Translations under genes and position numbers: made by a program
Notes under the pieces: generated by a model
The model's database searches: none
Told to the model about the DNA's origin: nothing
Seen by the model: the letters and a program-made list of their open reading frames with translations, nothing else
Shown here: positions 1 through 6,665 of the stretch, one piece after another
Layout of the letters: each line of letters opens with the position of its first letter
How positions within the stretch are numbered: position 1 is the stretch's first letter
Assembly: GCA_046160725.1 (NCBI GenBank)
Contig: JBJXHB010000231.1
Coordinates: 1 to 13,747, forward strand
DNA from: JBJXHB01 sp046160725
GTDB taxonomy: Bacteria; Pseudomonadota; Gammaproteobacteria; Burkholderiales; Burkholderiaceae_C
Direction: 5' to 3'
DNA length: 13,747 bases

Positions 1-906
1 ATGGTCGGCAAAGGCATAGGACTCGCCCCAGTGCAGGCCGAGCTGGCCGTCCTCCAGGTCCTCGCGCAGCGGGCCATAGCCGAGGATGTCGTTGGGCGGC
101 AGCTTGCTGCGCGCTGTTGCCATGTCCGCCGCCGTGGCCTGCTCGAAGCGCGCGCGCAGTGCAGCCTCGTCCAACGGGCTGGCCGCCATGCGCTTGAGCG
201 GATAGACCGGGTCGCTGTTCCAGTAGCGGTCGAACAGGGCCGCCAACGGCTCGACCACCTTGCCGACGACGAAGGCGTCCATGTCGACAAAATTGTCCTT
301 GTCGCTGCGCAGGAAGTATTCGTTGGCGATGTTGCGGCCGCCGACGATGGCGGTCACGCCGTCGGCGATGAACATCTTGTTGTGCATGCGGTGGTTGACC
401 CGCTTCCAATCGAAAGAGAAGACGAAGCGGCTGGCCTGGCCCTGCTCGCGCAAGCGGGCGAACGGGTTGAACAGGCGAACCTCGACATTCCGATGCGCCG
501 CGAAGCCCAGGAACAGCTCGTCGTAGCCGCCCATGTACAGGTCGTCCACCAGGAGCCGCACCCGCACGCCACGCTCGGCCGCGTCGCGCAGAGCGCGCAG
601 CAACGTCCGGCCGGTGGCATCGCCCTCGAGGTGGTAGTACTGGACGTCCAGCGACACCTCGGCGCGCCGCGCCAGATCCAGGCGGGTGTCAAAGGAGAAG
701 TCACCCAGCGGCATCAGGCGAAAACCGCTGTGCTCGCCCTCGGGCGTGCTGGCCTTGACGATGCGGCCGAGCGCGGTCTTGTCGCTGCCCAGGATGGCCT
801 CGCTGGTAATGGCGTCGCGGTCGACCAGCGGCAGCTTGGCCGCACAGCCGCCCATCAGGGCGGCCACGGCCAGCAGGGCGGGCAGCAGGACTCTGGACAA
901 CGGCAT
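1..906 (-). CDS. Phospholipase D-family (cardiolipin-synthase-like) lipoprotein, C-terminus beyond window
   Basis: The minus-strand frame is open from ATG at 906 to the window edge (302 codons, no stop). The N-terminus is a lipoprotein-type signal ending in LMGGC, with Cys21 as the likely lipid-attachment site. An HKD phosphodiesterase motif is visible: H175, K177 and D182 in HNKMFIAD, followed by GGRN at 189-192. A QYYH stretch near 89-92 and LLVDD near 118-122 are typical of the first PLD domain. Known members of the ClsC/YmdC-like group are about 470-520 aa with two HKD motifs, so the second should lie outside the window. The family transfers or hydrolyses phosphatidyl groups at the membrane. 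GGAGA (917-913) six bases upstream supports this start. The gene is divergent from the metallopeptidase at 1046. Membership of the PLD superfamily is secure; the substrate (cardiolipin synthesis or another phosphodiester) is not. Confidence 0.9.
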   Translation of the reverse strand, partial: MPLSRVLLPALLAVAALMGGCAAKLPLVDRDAITSEAILGSDKTALGRIVKASTPEGEHSGFRLMPLGDFSFDTRLDLARRAEVSLDVQYYHLEGDATGRTLLRALRDAAERGVRVRLLVDDLYMGGYDELFLGFAAHRNVEVRLFNPFARLREQGQASRFVFSFDWKRVNHRMHNKMFIADGVTAIVGGRNIANEYFLRSDKDNFVDMDAFVVGKVVEPLAALFDRYWNSDPVYPLKRMAASPLDEAALRARFEQATAADMATARSKLPPNDILGYGPLREDLEDGQLGLHWGESYAFADH

Positions 907-1045
907 GGCGGATCTCCGGCGGAGGGGCGGGCGGTGCGGATACGAACGACACCGCTGATCGGATGACAGGCGGCGGCGGGGATCGTAACGCCGCCTCCAG
1001 GGCACCGGGTCGCACAAGGCGACGCCGATTTGCGATGATGAGTCG
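907..1045. other. Divergent intergenic region between PLD lipoprotein and metallopeptidase genes
   Basis: This 139-bp gap must hold the 5' ends of both divergent genes. GGAGA at 913-917, read on the minus strand, is the ribosome binding site of the PLD gene. An inverted repeat GGCGGCG (972-978) and CGCCGCC (989-995) flanks a 10-nt spacer. I could not identify convincing -35/-10 boxes on either strand. No good Shine-Dalgarno sequence precedes the ATG at 1046. Confidence 0.4.
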
Positions 1046-2023
1046 ATGTCGCCGCCCCCATTCTTACGATTGCCAGCTCGTCGCCGGTGGCTGGTACACG
1101 GCATCCTTGCAGCGGTCGGCGGGGGCGCCGCCTGGCCAGGCGGTGTCGCAGGCCAGGTGCGGGCCGAGGCCGAGGCACAACCCGACATCCAGGAGCTGTT
1201 GTTGCCGGGGGCGCGCCTGGAGCTGCAGTTCGACCCGGCCTTCGGGCCTGCGGTGCGGGCCGCTGCCGTGCAGTGGGTGCGCACCGCGGCCGAGGCCGTG
1301 GCCGGCTGGCTGGGCCGGTTTCCGGTGCCGGAGCTGGAACTGCTGCTGTTGCCGTCGGACCATGCCGGCATTGCCAGCGGCACCGCGTTCTTCGATCCGG
1401 CGCCCTGGGTGCGGTTGCGCATGGGCCTGGCCACCGACGGCGCGGCCTTGCGCGACGACTGGGTGCTGGTGCACGAGCTGTTGCACCTGGCACTGCCCCA
1501 GTTGCCGCGCCATCAGCGCTGGTTCCACGAGGGCGTGGCCACCTATGCCGAGAGCCTGGTGCGGGCACGCGCCGGCCTGCTGGCGCCGCAGGCCCTGTGG
1601 GGCGGCTTTGCCGCGCAGATGCCGCAGGGCCAGCCCGCCGCCGGAGACCAGGGACTGGACCGCACCGACACCTGGGGCCGGGTGTACTGGGGTGGCGCGA
1701 TGTTCTGCCTGCTGGCCGATGTTCAGATGCGGCGTCGCAGCCAGGGCCGGCAGGGCCTGCGCGATGCGCTGGCCGGTGTGCTGGCGGCCGGCGGCGACTA
1801 CCGCCAGGCCTGGCCGCTGGCGCGCGTGCTGGCGGTGGCCGATGCCGCGGTCGGCCAGCGCACGCTGACCGAGCTGCATGCCATGGCCGCCGCCTGCCCG
1901 ATGCCGGTGGACCTGGCCGCGCTGTGGGCTGACCTTGGCGTGCAGCCACTGCCCGGTGGCGGTTGTCGCCTGCACAGCGCAGCCCCGCTGGCGGCGCTGC
2001 GCGAGTCGCTGACCGCGGCCTGA
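1046..2023 (+). CDS. Secreted gluzincin-type zinc metallopeptidase-like protein (HELLH)
   Basis: The product is 325 aa. Residues 1-40 look like an export signal: ARRRWLV followed by a Gly/Ala-rich hydrophobic stretch. The RRRWL run loosely resembles a Tat motif. The catalytic motif HELLH lies at 143-147, with H143 and H147 as expected zinc ligands and E144 as the expected general base. WFHEGVATYAE follows at 159-169, placing a glutamate (E162) 15 residues after the second histidine. This pattern is known from the peptidase-MA-like group, where the WxxEG(L/V)A segment supplies the third ligand. Residues 210-220 (WGRVYWGGAMF) resemble the conserved helix that follows in that group. There is no C-terminal anchor. 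The start is the first ATG in frame; no upstream in-frame ATG exists and the ribosome binding site is weak. The downstream SDR gene is 95 bp away in the same orientation and could be co-transcribed. Zinc peptidase fold is likely; the substrate is unknown. Confidence 0.82.
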   Translation: MSPPPFLRLPARRRWLVHGILAAVGGGAAWPGGVAGQVRAEAEAQPDIQELLLPGARLELQFDPAFGPAVRAAAVQWVRTAAEAVAGWLGRFPVPELELLLLPSDHAGIASGTAFFDPAPWVRLRMGLATDGAALRDDWVLVHELLHLALPQLPRHQRWFHEGVATYAESLVRARAGLLAPQALWGGFAAQMPQGQPAAGDQGLDRTDTWGRVYWGGAMFCLLADVQMRRRSQGRQGLRDALAGVLAAGGDYRQAWPLARVLAVADAAVGQRTLTELHAMAAACPMPVDLAALWADLGVQPLPGGGCRLHSAAPLAALRESLTAA

Positions 2024-2106
2024 GGCGGCCTGCCGCGGCGGCGCTGCGCCATCGCCAACAATCCGGCGCATCGGGCGCTGGGTCGCCGCTCGGCGGGCCA
2101 GGCGTC

Positions 2107-2112
2107 AAGGAG
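2107..2112 (+). promoter_or_regulatory. Ribosome binding site fixing the start of the two-domain reductase
   Basis: AAGGAG lies six bases before the ATG at 2119. It decides the start in favour of 2119 over the in-frame ATG at 1963, which would overlap the end of the metallopeptidase gene and add a low-complexity Ala/Arg/Gly-rich N-terminus. Confidence 0.8.
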
Positions 2113-2118
2113 AAGCAC

Positions 2119-4122
2119 ATGCACTACTTCGTCACCGGTGCCACCGGTTTCATCGGTCGCCGCCTGGTCAAGGCGCTGCTGGCCCGGCGCGGCAGCGTCG
2201 TCTACTTCCTGGTCCGCCCGGACAGCGCAGCCAAGGTGGACGCACTGCGCCGCTGGTGGGGCGTGACGCGCGCCCGCGCCGTCCCCATCAGCGGCGACCT
2301 GACGGCGCGCGGCCTGGGCATCGGCGACACCGACCTGCAGGCGTTGAAAGGCCGCATCGACGCGGTCTACCACCTGGCGGCGGTCTACGACCTGAAGGCC
2401 GATGCCCAGGCCCAGGTGCGGGTCAATGTCGAGGGCACGCGCCGGCTGGTGGCATTTGCGCAGGCGATCCAGGCCGGGCATGTGCACCATGTGTCGTCCA
2501 TTGCCGCCGCGGGCCTGTACGACGGCGTGTTCCGCGAGGACATGTTCAAGCAGGCCGAGCACCTGGACCATCCGTACTTCCGCACCAAGCACGATGCCGA
2601 GAGGGTGGTGCGCCAGCAGTGCCGGCGGCCCTGGACCATCTACCGGCCGGCCATGGTCGTGGGCGACTCGACCACCGGCGAGATGGACAAGATCGACGGT
2701 CCGTACTACCTGTTCAAGCCGATCCAGCGCATGCGCCAGATGCTGCCGCCATGGATGCCGTCGATCGGCCTGGAGGGCGGTCGCATCAACATCGTGCCGG
2801 TGGACTACGTGGTCAAGGCGCTGGTGCACCTGTCGCACCAGCAAGGGCCATCCGGGCGTTGCTTCCATATCGTCGACCCGGTGGGCTATCGCGTCGGCGA
2901 CGTGCTGGACATCTTTGCGCGGGCGGCCCATGCGCCGAAGATGAACCTGTTCATCAACGCCGGGCTGCTCGGCGCCGTCCCGCGCGGCGTGCGCCAGGCT
3001 GTCATGGCGCTGGCGCCGGTGCGGCGCATCCGGCAGGCGTTGATGAAGGACCTGGGCCTGCCGGAGGACTTTCTGCCCTTCATCAACTATCCGACACGCT
3101 TCGACTGCAGCCAGACGACCGCGGCGCTGGCCGGCAGCGGCATCGAGTGCCCGAACCTGAACGACTACGCCTGGCGGCTGTGGGACTACTGGGAGCGCCA
3201 TCTCGACCCCGACCTGTTCATCGACCGCAGCCTGAAGGGCGCGGTCGGCGGCAAGGTGGTGCTGGTCACTGGCGGGTCGTCCGGCATCGGGCTGGCCGCT
3301 GCGATGAAGTTCGCCGAGGCCGGGGCCACCACCGTGATCTGCGGCCGCGACCCGGTCAAGCTGGAAGCCGCCATCCAGGCCATCCGGGCCCAGGCCGGCC
3401 CGACCGCGGTGGTCCATGGCCATGCGGTGGACGTGGCCGACCCCGCCGCCTGCGATGCTTTCGTCAGGACGTTGCAGGCCGATCATGGCGGTGTCGATGT
3501 CCTGGTCAACAACGCCGGGCGCAGCATCCGCCGCGCGATCGAGGGCAGTTACGACCGCTTCCATGACTTCGAGCGCACCATGCAGCTGAACTACTTCGGC
3601 TGCCTGCGTTTGACGCTGGGCCTGCTGCCGGGCATGGCGGCGCGGCGGCGTGGCCACGTGGTCAACATCAGCTCCATCGGCGTGCTGACCAATGCGCCGC
3701 GCTTCTCGGCCTATGTCGCCAGCAAGGCGGCCCTGGACGCCTGGACGCGCTGCGCGGCCAGTGAGTACGCCGACGTCGGCGTCAGCTTCACCACCATCTA
3801 CATGCCCCTGGTGCGCACGCCGATGATCGCGCCGACCCGCCTCTACAACAACGTGCCCACGCTCAGCCCGGAGCAGGCGGCCGACATGGTCGTGCAGGCC
3901 TGCATCCACAAGCCGGTGCGCATCGCGACCCGGCTGGGGACCGTGGGCGAGCTGGTGCATGCGCTGGCGCCGCGGGTCGCCCAGCTCATCATGAACACCA
4001 GCTTCCGGCTGTTCCCGGACAGCGGTGTCGCCAAGGGCGATGCCGCGACCAGGGCCAGCCAGCCGCGGCTCAGCCCGGAGGCGCTGGCCCTGCAGCAGGT
4101 CATGCGCGGCATCCACTTCTGA
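2119..4122 (+). CDS. Two-domain SDR protein, probable alcohol-forming fatty acyl-CoA reductase
   Basis: The product is 667 aa, with two dehydrogenase modules in one chain and no signal peptide, so it is cytoplasmic. The N-terminal module (about 1-370) is an extended SDR: nucleotide-binding TGATGFIG at 6-13, VSS at 125-127, and the Tyr-Lys pair Y153/K157 in YFRTK. The C-terminal module (about 376-667) is a classical SDR: TGGSSGIG at 384-391, NNAG at 464-467, ISS at 517-519, and Y532/K536 in YVASK. All catalytic residues are intact in both halves. This order and length match the bacterial fatty acyl-CoA reductases of the Marinobacter Maqu_2507 type and mycobacterial relatives. In those, acyl-CoA is reduced to aldehyde and then to fatty alcohol with NADPH. 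That match is from memory of the family. Other two-domain SDR proteins with different substrates exist. It follows the metallopeptidase gene by 95 bp and ends at a convergent junction. Confidence 0.85.
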   Translation: MHYFVTGATGFIGRRLVKALLARRGSVVYFLVRPDSAAKVDALRRWWGVTRARAVPISGDLTARGLGIGDTDLQALKGRIDAVYHLAAVYDLKADAQAQVRVNVEGTRRLVAFAQAIQAGHVHHVSSIAAAGLYDGVFREDMFKQAEHLDHPYFRTKHDAERVVRQQCRRPWTIYRPAMVVGDSTTGEMDKIDGPYYLFKPIQRMRQMLPPWMPSIGLEGGRINIVPVDYVVKALVHLSHQQGPSGRCFHIVDPVGYRVGDVLDIFARAAHAPKMNLFINAGLLGAVPRGVRQAVMALAPVRRIRQALMKDLGLPEDFLPFINYPTRFDCSQTTAALAGSGIECPNLNDYAWRLWDYWERHLDPDLFIDRSLKGAVGGKVVLVTGGSSGIGLAAAMKFAEAGATTVICGRDPVKLEAAIQAIRAQAGPTAVVHGHAVDVADPAACDAFVRTLQADHGGVDVLVNNAGRSIRRAIEGSYDRFHDFERTMQLNYFGCLRLTLGLLPGMAARRRGHVVNISSIGVLTNAPRFSAYVASKAALDAWTRCAASEYADVGVSFTTIYMPLVRTPMIAPTRLYNNVPTLSPEQAADMVVQACIHKPVRIATRLGTVGELVHALAPRVAQLIMNTSFRLFPDSGVAKGDAATRASQPRLSPEALALQQVMRGIHF

Positions 4123-4137
4123 TCAAGGCCCCCGGTG

Positions 4138-4183
4138 GCGTCGCTGTGTGTCAGCGATGCGCCTCGATGAGGGCGCGCCGCTG
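4138..4183. terminator. Overlapping hairpins at a convergent gene junction
   Basis: Two stems share one arm. The first pairs GCGTCGCTG (4138-4146) with CAGCGATGC (4152-4160) over a 5-nt loop, with nine pairs including one G-T. The second reuses 4152-4163 (CAGCGATGCGCC) against 4172-4183 (GGCGCGCCGCTG), with one mismatch and one wobble, over an 8-nt loop. The two folds are mutually exclusive. The position between two converging stop codons suggests a bidirectional terminator, but neither strand has a T-tract. Confidence 0.4.
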
Positions 4184-4199
4184 CAACGCGATCGCATTT

Positions 4200-5675
4200 C
4201 TAGAGTGCACCGTTCTCCCAGGGGCCGGTGATGGCCAGGGTCACGCCGGGGCGCTGGATATTGACGAACAGCCACTCGTGGTGGAACGAGGCGCCGGTGA
4301 ACTCCTGTTCGCGCCAGTCCAGGTCGAACACGCGGCCCGAGGGTCTCACATAGCGGCCGATGCCGTTGGCGGTGAAGTCGGCGTTGTTCAGGCAGAACGG
4401 AAAGATGGTGCCGTCCAGCGTCAGGCCCCGCAGGGCCTGCGGGACGGCATCCCCATCCTCGCAGACCAGAAGGGCGCCGCGCGGACTCCAGGTGATGTTG
4501 TCGGCGCTGTCGAGATCGGCGTTGCCGCCCGACTCGAACAGCATGGTCAGCGTCTCTCGGCGCGGGTCATATGCGAAGACCTGGCCGTCCTGGGCGCGCC
4601 CGCCGGAGGTCGCGCAGAAGAAGATCAGGCCATTGCCGTACCACGCGCCCTCGCCACGAGCGAAGCTGCAGGCGCCCTGCCGCAGCCCTTGCGCGCGCAC
4701 GCCGCCGTAGGTGGTGCCGGACACGAAGGGCCTGTCGGGCTCGTCGATGTCCACCCAGTCCACGTCCCAGGTGGTGCCGGCGGGCTGCGCAACGCCGGTG
4801 TTGTAGTAGCGGACGTACTGACCGTTGATGTCAATGCCGGCATTGGGTTGCACACCGGCGATGCGCATCATCTGCAGACGCCCGCCCAGCGAGAGCCGCC
4901 CTCGGACCTGGGGCATGTACCGGTAGAGGCCGCTCGGGCCATGGTCCTCGGTCATGTAGACGAAGCTGGTCACCGGGTCGACCGCAGCCGCCTCATGGTA
5001 GAAGCAGCCCATGCCGCGCAACGGTACCGGGCTGGCGAGCCCGCTGGCCGGCACCTCGAAGCAGTAGCCATGCTGGCGGGCCACACCGACATGCGGGCCG
5101 TCGACCGTCTCCTCGCAGGAGATCCAGCTGTGCCAGGGTGTCGGGCCACCGGCGCAGTTGCGCAGCGTGCCCGACAGGCTGGCCCAGCTCGACAACCAGC
5201 GCCGCTGCGCCGGAGCAAAGGTCAGCGTGGTGGTACCGGCGGCGCACGGTGCGTCGTAGGTGTTCTTGCCGGGCGCGAAGCTGCCCGCGGTGCGGCTGGT
5301 CAACTCATGGTTGCGCACCAGCACCAGCCGATCCGGCGCCGCGCTGATCACCGACATGCCGTCGTGCGCGCCGGGCGTGGGTACGCCGTCGCTCATCAGG
5401 TCGCCGGTCCAGCCGAACGACCAGTACTGAAAGCCCTCCGGCAACTGCAGCAGGGGCAGCCCGGTGCTCTGGTCGTTCACCGGCGACAGCGTGCCGTAGT
5501 CGGGCCGATAGGGCAGCCGCGCCGAGTGCGCGGTCTGTGCACCCAGCAGGCTGAGGCCTCCCGCCGCGGTCGACAGGGTATGGCGCAGGAATTGGCGGCG
5601 GCTGTAGGTCCAATGCGGCAGGGCGTCGCCTGGGGTGGGCGGCGACTGGACGTCATGCGGGTCGAGGGTCGTCAT
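4200..5675 (-). CDS. Tat-exported PhoX/DUF839-family protein (alkaline phosphatase-like)
   Basis: The product is 491 aa from the chosen start. GGAGA (5685-5681) stands five bases before ATG 5675. The in-frame ATG at 5687 has no such site and overlaps it. A twin-arginine signal, SRRQFLR, is followed by a hydrophobic AAGGLSLLGAQ stretch, so folded export to the periplasm is expected. Family signatures, numbered from the shorter start: RNHE about 121-124, PWHSWISCEE about 180-189, VYMTEDHG...LYRY about 239-253, CEDGD about 405-409, and LFVNIQRPG followed by ITGPW near the C-terminus. Characterised PhoX enzymes are calcium- and iron-dependent phosphomonoesterases, and the conserved Cys/Glu/Asp motifs belong to the metal site. 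The usual SPDG turn before LFVNIQ reads FHHEW here. The gene lies 30 nt downstream of a PEP-CTERM gene and is probably its operon partner. Phosphatase activity is likely but unproven, since DUF839 proteins are not all tested. Confidence 0.88.
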   Translation of the reverse strand: MTTLDPHDVQSPPTPGDALPHWTYSRRQFLRHTLSTAAGGLSLLGAQTAHSARLPYRPDYGTLSPVNDQSTGLPLLQLPEGFQYWSFGWTGDLMSDGVPTPGAHDGMSVISAAPDRLVLVRNHELTSRTAGSFAPGKNTYDAPCAAGTTTLTFAPAQRRWLSSWASLSGTLRNCAGGPTPWHSWISCEETVDGPHVGVARQHGYCFEVPASGLASPVPLRGMGCFYHEAAAVDPVTSFVYMTEDHGPSGLYRYMPQVRGRLSLGGRLQMMRIAGVQPNAGIDINGQYVRYYNTGVAQPAGTTWDVDWVDIDEPDRPFVSGTTYGGVRAQGLRQGACSFARGEGAWYGNGLIFFCATSGGRAQDGQVFAYDPRRETLTMLFESGGNADLDSADNITWSPRGALLVCEDGDAVPQALRGLTLDGTIFPFCLNNADFTANGIGRYVRPSGRVFDLDWREQEFTGASFHHEWLFVNIQRPGVTLAITGPWENGAL

Positions 5676-5680
5676 GTCGA

Positions 5681-5685
5681 TCTCC
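5681..5685 (-). promoter_or_regulatory. Ribosome binding site deciding the PhoX-family start
   Basis: On the minus strand GGAGA ends five bases before the ATG at 5675. It overlaps the alternative ATG at 5687, which is preceded by no purine-rich sequence. The shorter product therefore fits better and keeps the whole Tat signal. Confidence 0.65.
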
Positions 5686-5705
5686 ATCGCGTCATGGGGT
5701 TGTGA

Positions 5706-6260
5706 TCAGGCGGGCCGCCTGCGCAGCCGGGCGGCAAAGGCTGCGATGCCCACCAGGCCCAGCATCCAGGTCGAGGGCTCCGGCACGGCCAGCGAGACCG
5801 CGTAGGGCAGCAGGCCCTGTCCGGTGTCGTCCACGTAGTCGGCCACGGCCAGCGTGAACAGACCGTTGCCGTAGACGTTGGCAAAGCTCAGCGATGCCGG
5901 CTGGCCCGGGCCATCAGCTTGGCCGAAGCCCAGGGCGTCGGCGTGGCCGACCAGCACGGTGTTCACTGAACCGCTGGCCATGTCGTAGTAGCGGTCGGTA
6001 TCGACCTCGGTGCCATACCAGACGGCGATGTAGACATCGTGGTCGCGCGACAGGGGCGAGACCAGCAGCGAAGCCGTCGACTGGAAGTCGACGCTGAAGG
6101 TCCAGAAGTCCCAGCGTTCCGGCGTACCCCAGGGACCGCTCTCGGCCTGGACGGCGCTGTGCTGCAGCCCCGGAACCAGCGCACCTGTGTAGACGATCGG
6201 TGCGCCGAGGGCGGTGCCCGCACAAAGCCCGAAGGCAAGCGGGGTCAGGAGGCGTCGCAT
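5706..6260 (-). CDS. PEP-CTERM sorting-domain protein 1
   Basis: The product is 184 aa. The start at 6260 gives a classic signal peptide (MRRLLTPLAFGLCAGTALGA) with cleavage near residue 19. A longer in-frame ORF to 6473 would bury this signal behind a basic low-complexity leader. The C-terminus is a textbook PEP-CTERM tail: VPEPS at 159-163, a hydrophobic helix, then the basic end RLRRRPA. Such proteins are exported by Sec and processed at the PEP motif by an exosortase, usually in exopolysaccharide-producing bacteria. The middle (about 45-155) is predicted beta-rich; DHDVYIAVW and GLFTLAVADYVDD faintly recall pre-peptidase C-terminal (PPC) domains. No catalytic motif is visible. It is the first gene of a minus-strand pair with the PhoX-family gene, preceded by only a weak AGGGA ribosome site. 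The sorting class is certain; the function of the passenger part is unknown. Confidence 0.88.
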   Translation of the reverse strand: MRRLLTPLAFGLCAGTALGAPIVYTGALVPGLQHSAVQAESGPWGTPERWDFWTFSVDFQSTASLLVSPLSRDHDVYIAVWYGTEVDTDRYYDMASGSVNTVLVGHADALGFGQADGPGQPASLSFANVYGNGLFTLAVADYVDDTGQGLLPYAVSLAVPEPSTWMLGLVGIAAFAARLRRRPA

Positions 6261-6339
6261 GGTGTCCCTGTGTCGAAGCTGTGAGTGCGACGACGGTAGG
6301 GGGCGACGGTGATCCTTTGATTGCGTCTGCTTCGCCTTG

Positions 6340-6351
6340 CGTGGTCCGAAC
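6340..6351 (-). repeat. TTCGGACCACG element, copy 1 (inverted)
   Basis: The plus strand reads CGTGGTCCGAAC, the exact reverse complement of copy 2 over 12 bases. It lies about 80 bp upstream of PEP-CTERM protein 1, next to the sigma-54-like box. A repeated element in an intergenic region suggests an operator; the binding protein is unknown. Confidence 0.6.
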
Positions 6352-6354
6352 GTG

Positions 6355-6371
6355 TTGCAAGGGCGGTGCGC
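6355..6371 (-). promoter_or_regulatory. Possible sigma-54-type (-24/-12) promoter for the PEP-CTERM/PhoX pair
   Basis: The minus strand reads GCGCAC-CGCCC-TTGCAA. The consensus is TGGCAC-N5-TTGCW: the -12 half matches fully and spacing is exact, but the -24 half has CG instead of the key GG. It would place the transcript start about 80 nt before the ATG at 6260. PEP-CTERM genes in some betaproteobacteria are known to depend on RpoN with PrsK/PrsR, which makes the match worth recording despite the defect. Confidence 0.28.
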
Positions 6372-6430
6372 AGCTGTCACGCGGCGCAGGAGGCCCATGC
6401 GTCGCCGGTCAGGCAGTTGATGGTTGGGCC

Positions 6431-6442
6431 GTTCGGACCACG
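6431..6442 (+). repeat. TTCGGACCACG element, copy 2
   Basis: GTTCGGACCACG is identical over 12 bases to the reverse complement of copy 1. It is flanked by GGGC and GCCC, which may give a local dyad. It sits near the middle of the divergent region. Confidence 0.6.
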
Positions 6443-6546
6443 AGCCCGGCGCACTGCGACACCGAACCGCCACATCACGCTGATTTCATCGAGCACGGAG
6501 ACCAGCTGCGCCGATGTACCAGCCCACCGGGTCGGTGCCCTGTCCA

Positions 6547-6557
6547 TTCGGACCACG
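6547..6557 (+). repeat. TTCGGACCACG element, copy 3
   Basis: TTCGGACCACG matches the other copies over 11 bases, in the same orientation as copy 2 and 115 bp from it. It lies about 110 bp upstream of PEP-CTERM protein 2, a distance typical of an activator site. Confidence 0.6.
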
Positions 6558-6665
6558 CGAAGCGTGCATCCAGGGCGAATCCGGGTCATACGCCGCGGCC
6601 AGACTTCACGCCAACGGTGTCCAGGTGGACGCCGCGCAACCGCAACCTTCTCAGGAGAGAGATCG

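Larger units (their letters stand above)
6261..6665. promoter_or_regulatory. Non-coding divergent control region between two PEP-CTERM genes
   Basis: This 405-bp gap separates the minus-strand PEP-CTERM/PhoX pair from the plus-strand PEP-CTERM gene. Frames crossing it are basic, low-complexity extensions of the flanking genes with no domain, so I read it as non-coding. It contains three copies of an 11-12 bp element and a sigma-54-like partial box on the minus strand. On the plus strand a GG-N10-GC spacing (6624-6637) occurs about 30 nt before the start at 6666 but otherwise matches the -24/-12 consensus poorly. AGGAGA at 6653-6658 is the ribosome binding site of the plus-strand gene. Confidence 0.7.

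Noticed and set aside
1..966. Open plus-strand frame of 321 codons
   Set aside because: It is antisense to the PLD lipoprotein, whose HKD motif, signal and ribosome site are all on the minus strand. The plus-strand product is compositionally biased with no recognisable domain.
1798..4116. Minus-strand open frame of 772 codons
   Set aside because: Antisense shadow of the metallopeptidase and the two-domain SDR gene, which have intact motifs on the plus strand.
4146..5705. Plus-strand open frame of 519 codons
   Set aside because: Antisense shadow of the PhoX-family gene, whose Tat signal and conserved motifs are on the minus strand.
6261..6473. N-terminal extension of PEP-CTERM protein 1 to an ATG at 6473
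   Set aside because: It would place a basic, low-complexity leader before a good signal peptide and would overlap the repeated elements.
6321..6665. N-terminal extension of PEP-CTERM protein 2 to an ATG at 6321
   Set aside because: The ATG at 6666 has a strong ribosome site and starts the signal peptide directly; the extension is Arg-rich and without a domain.
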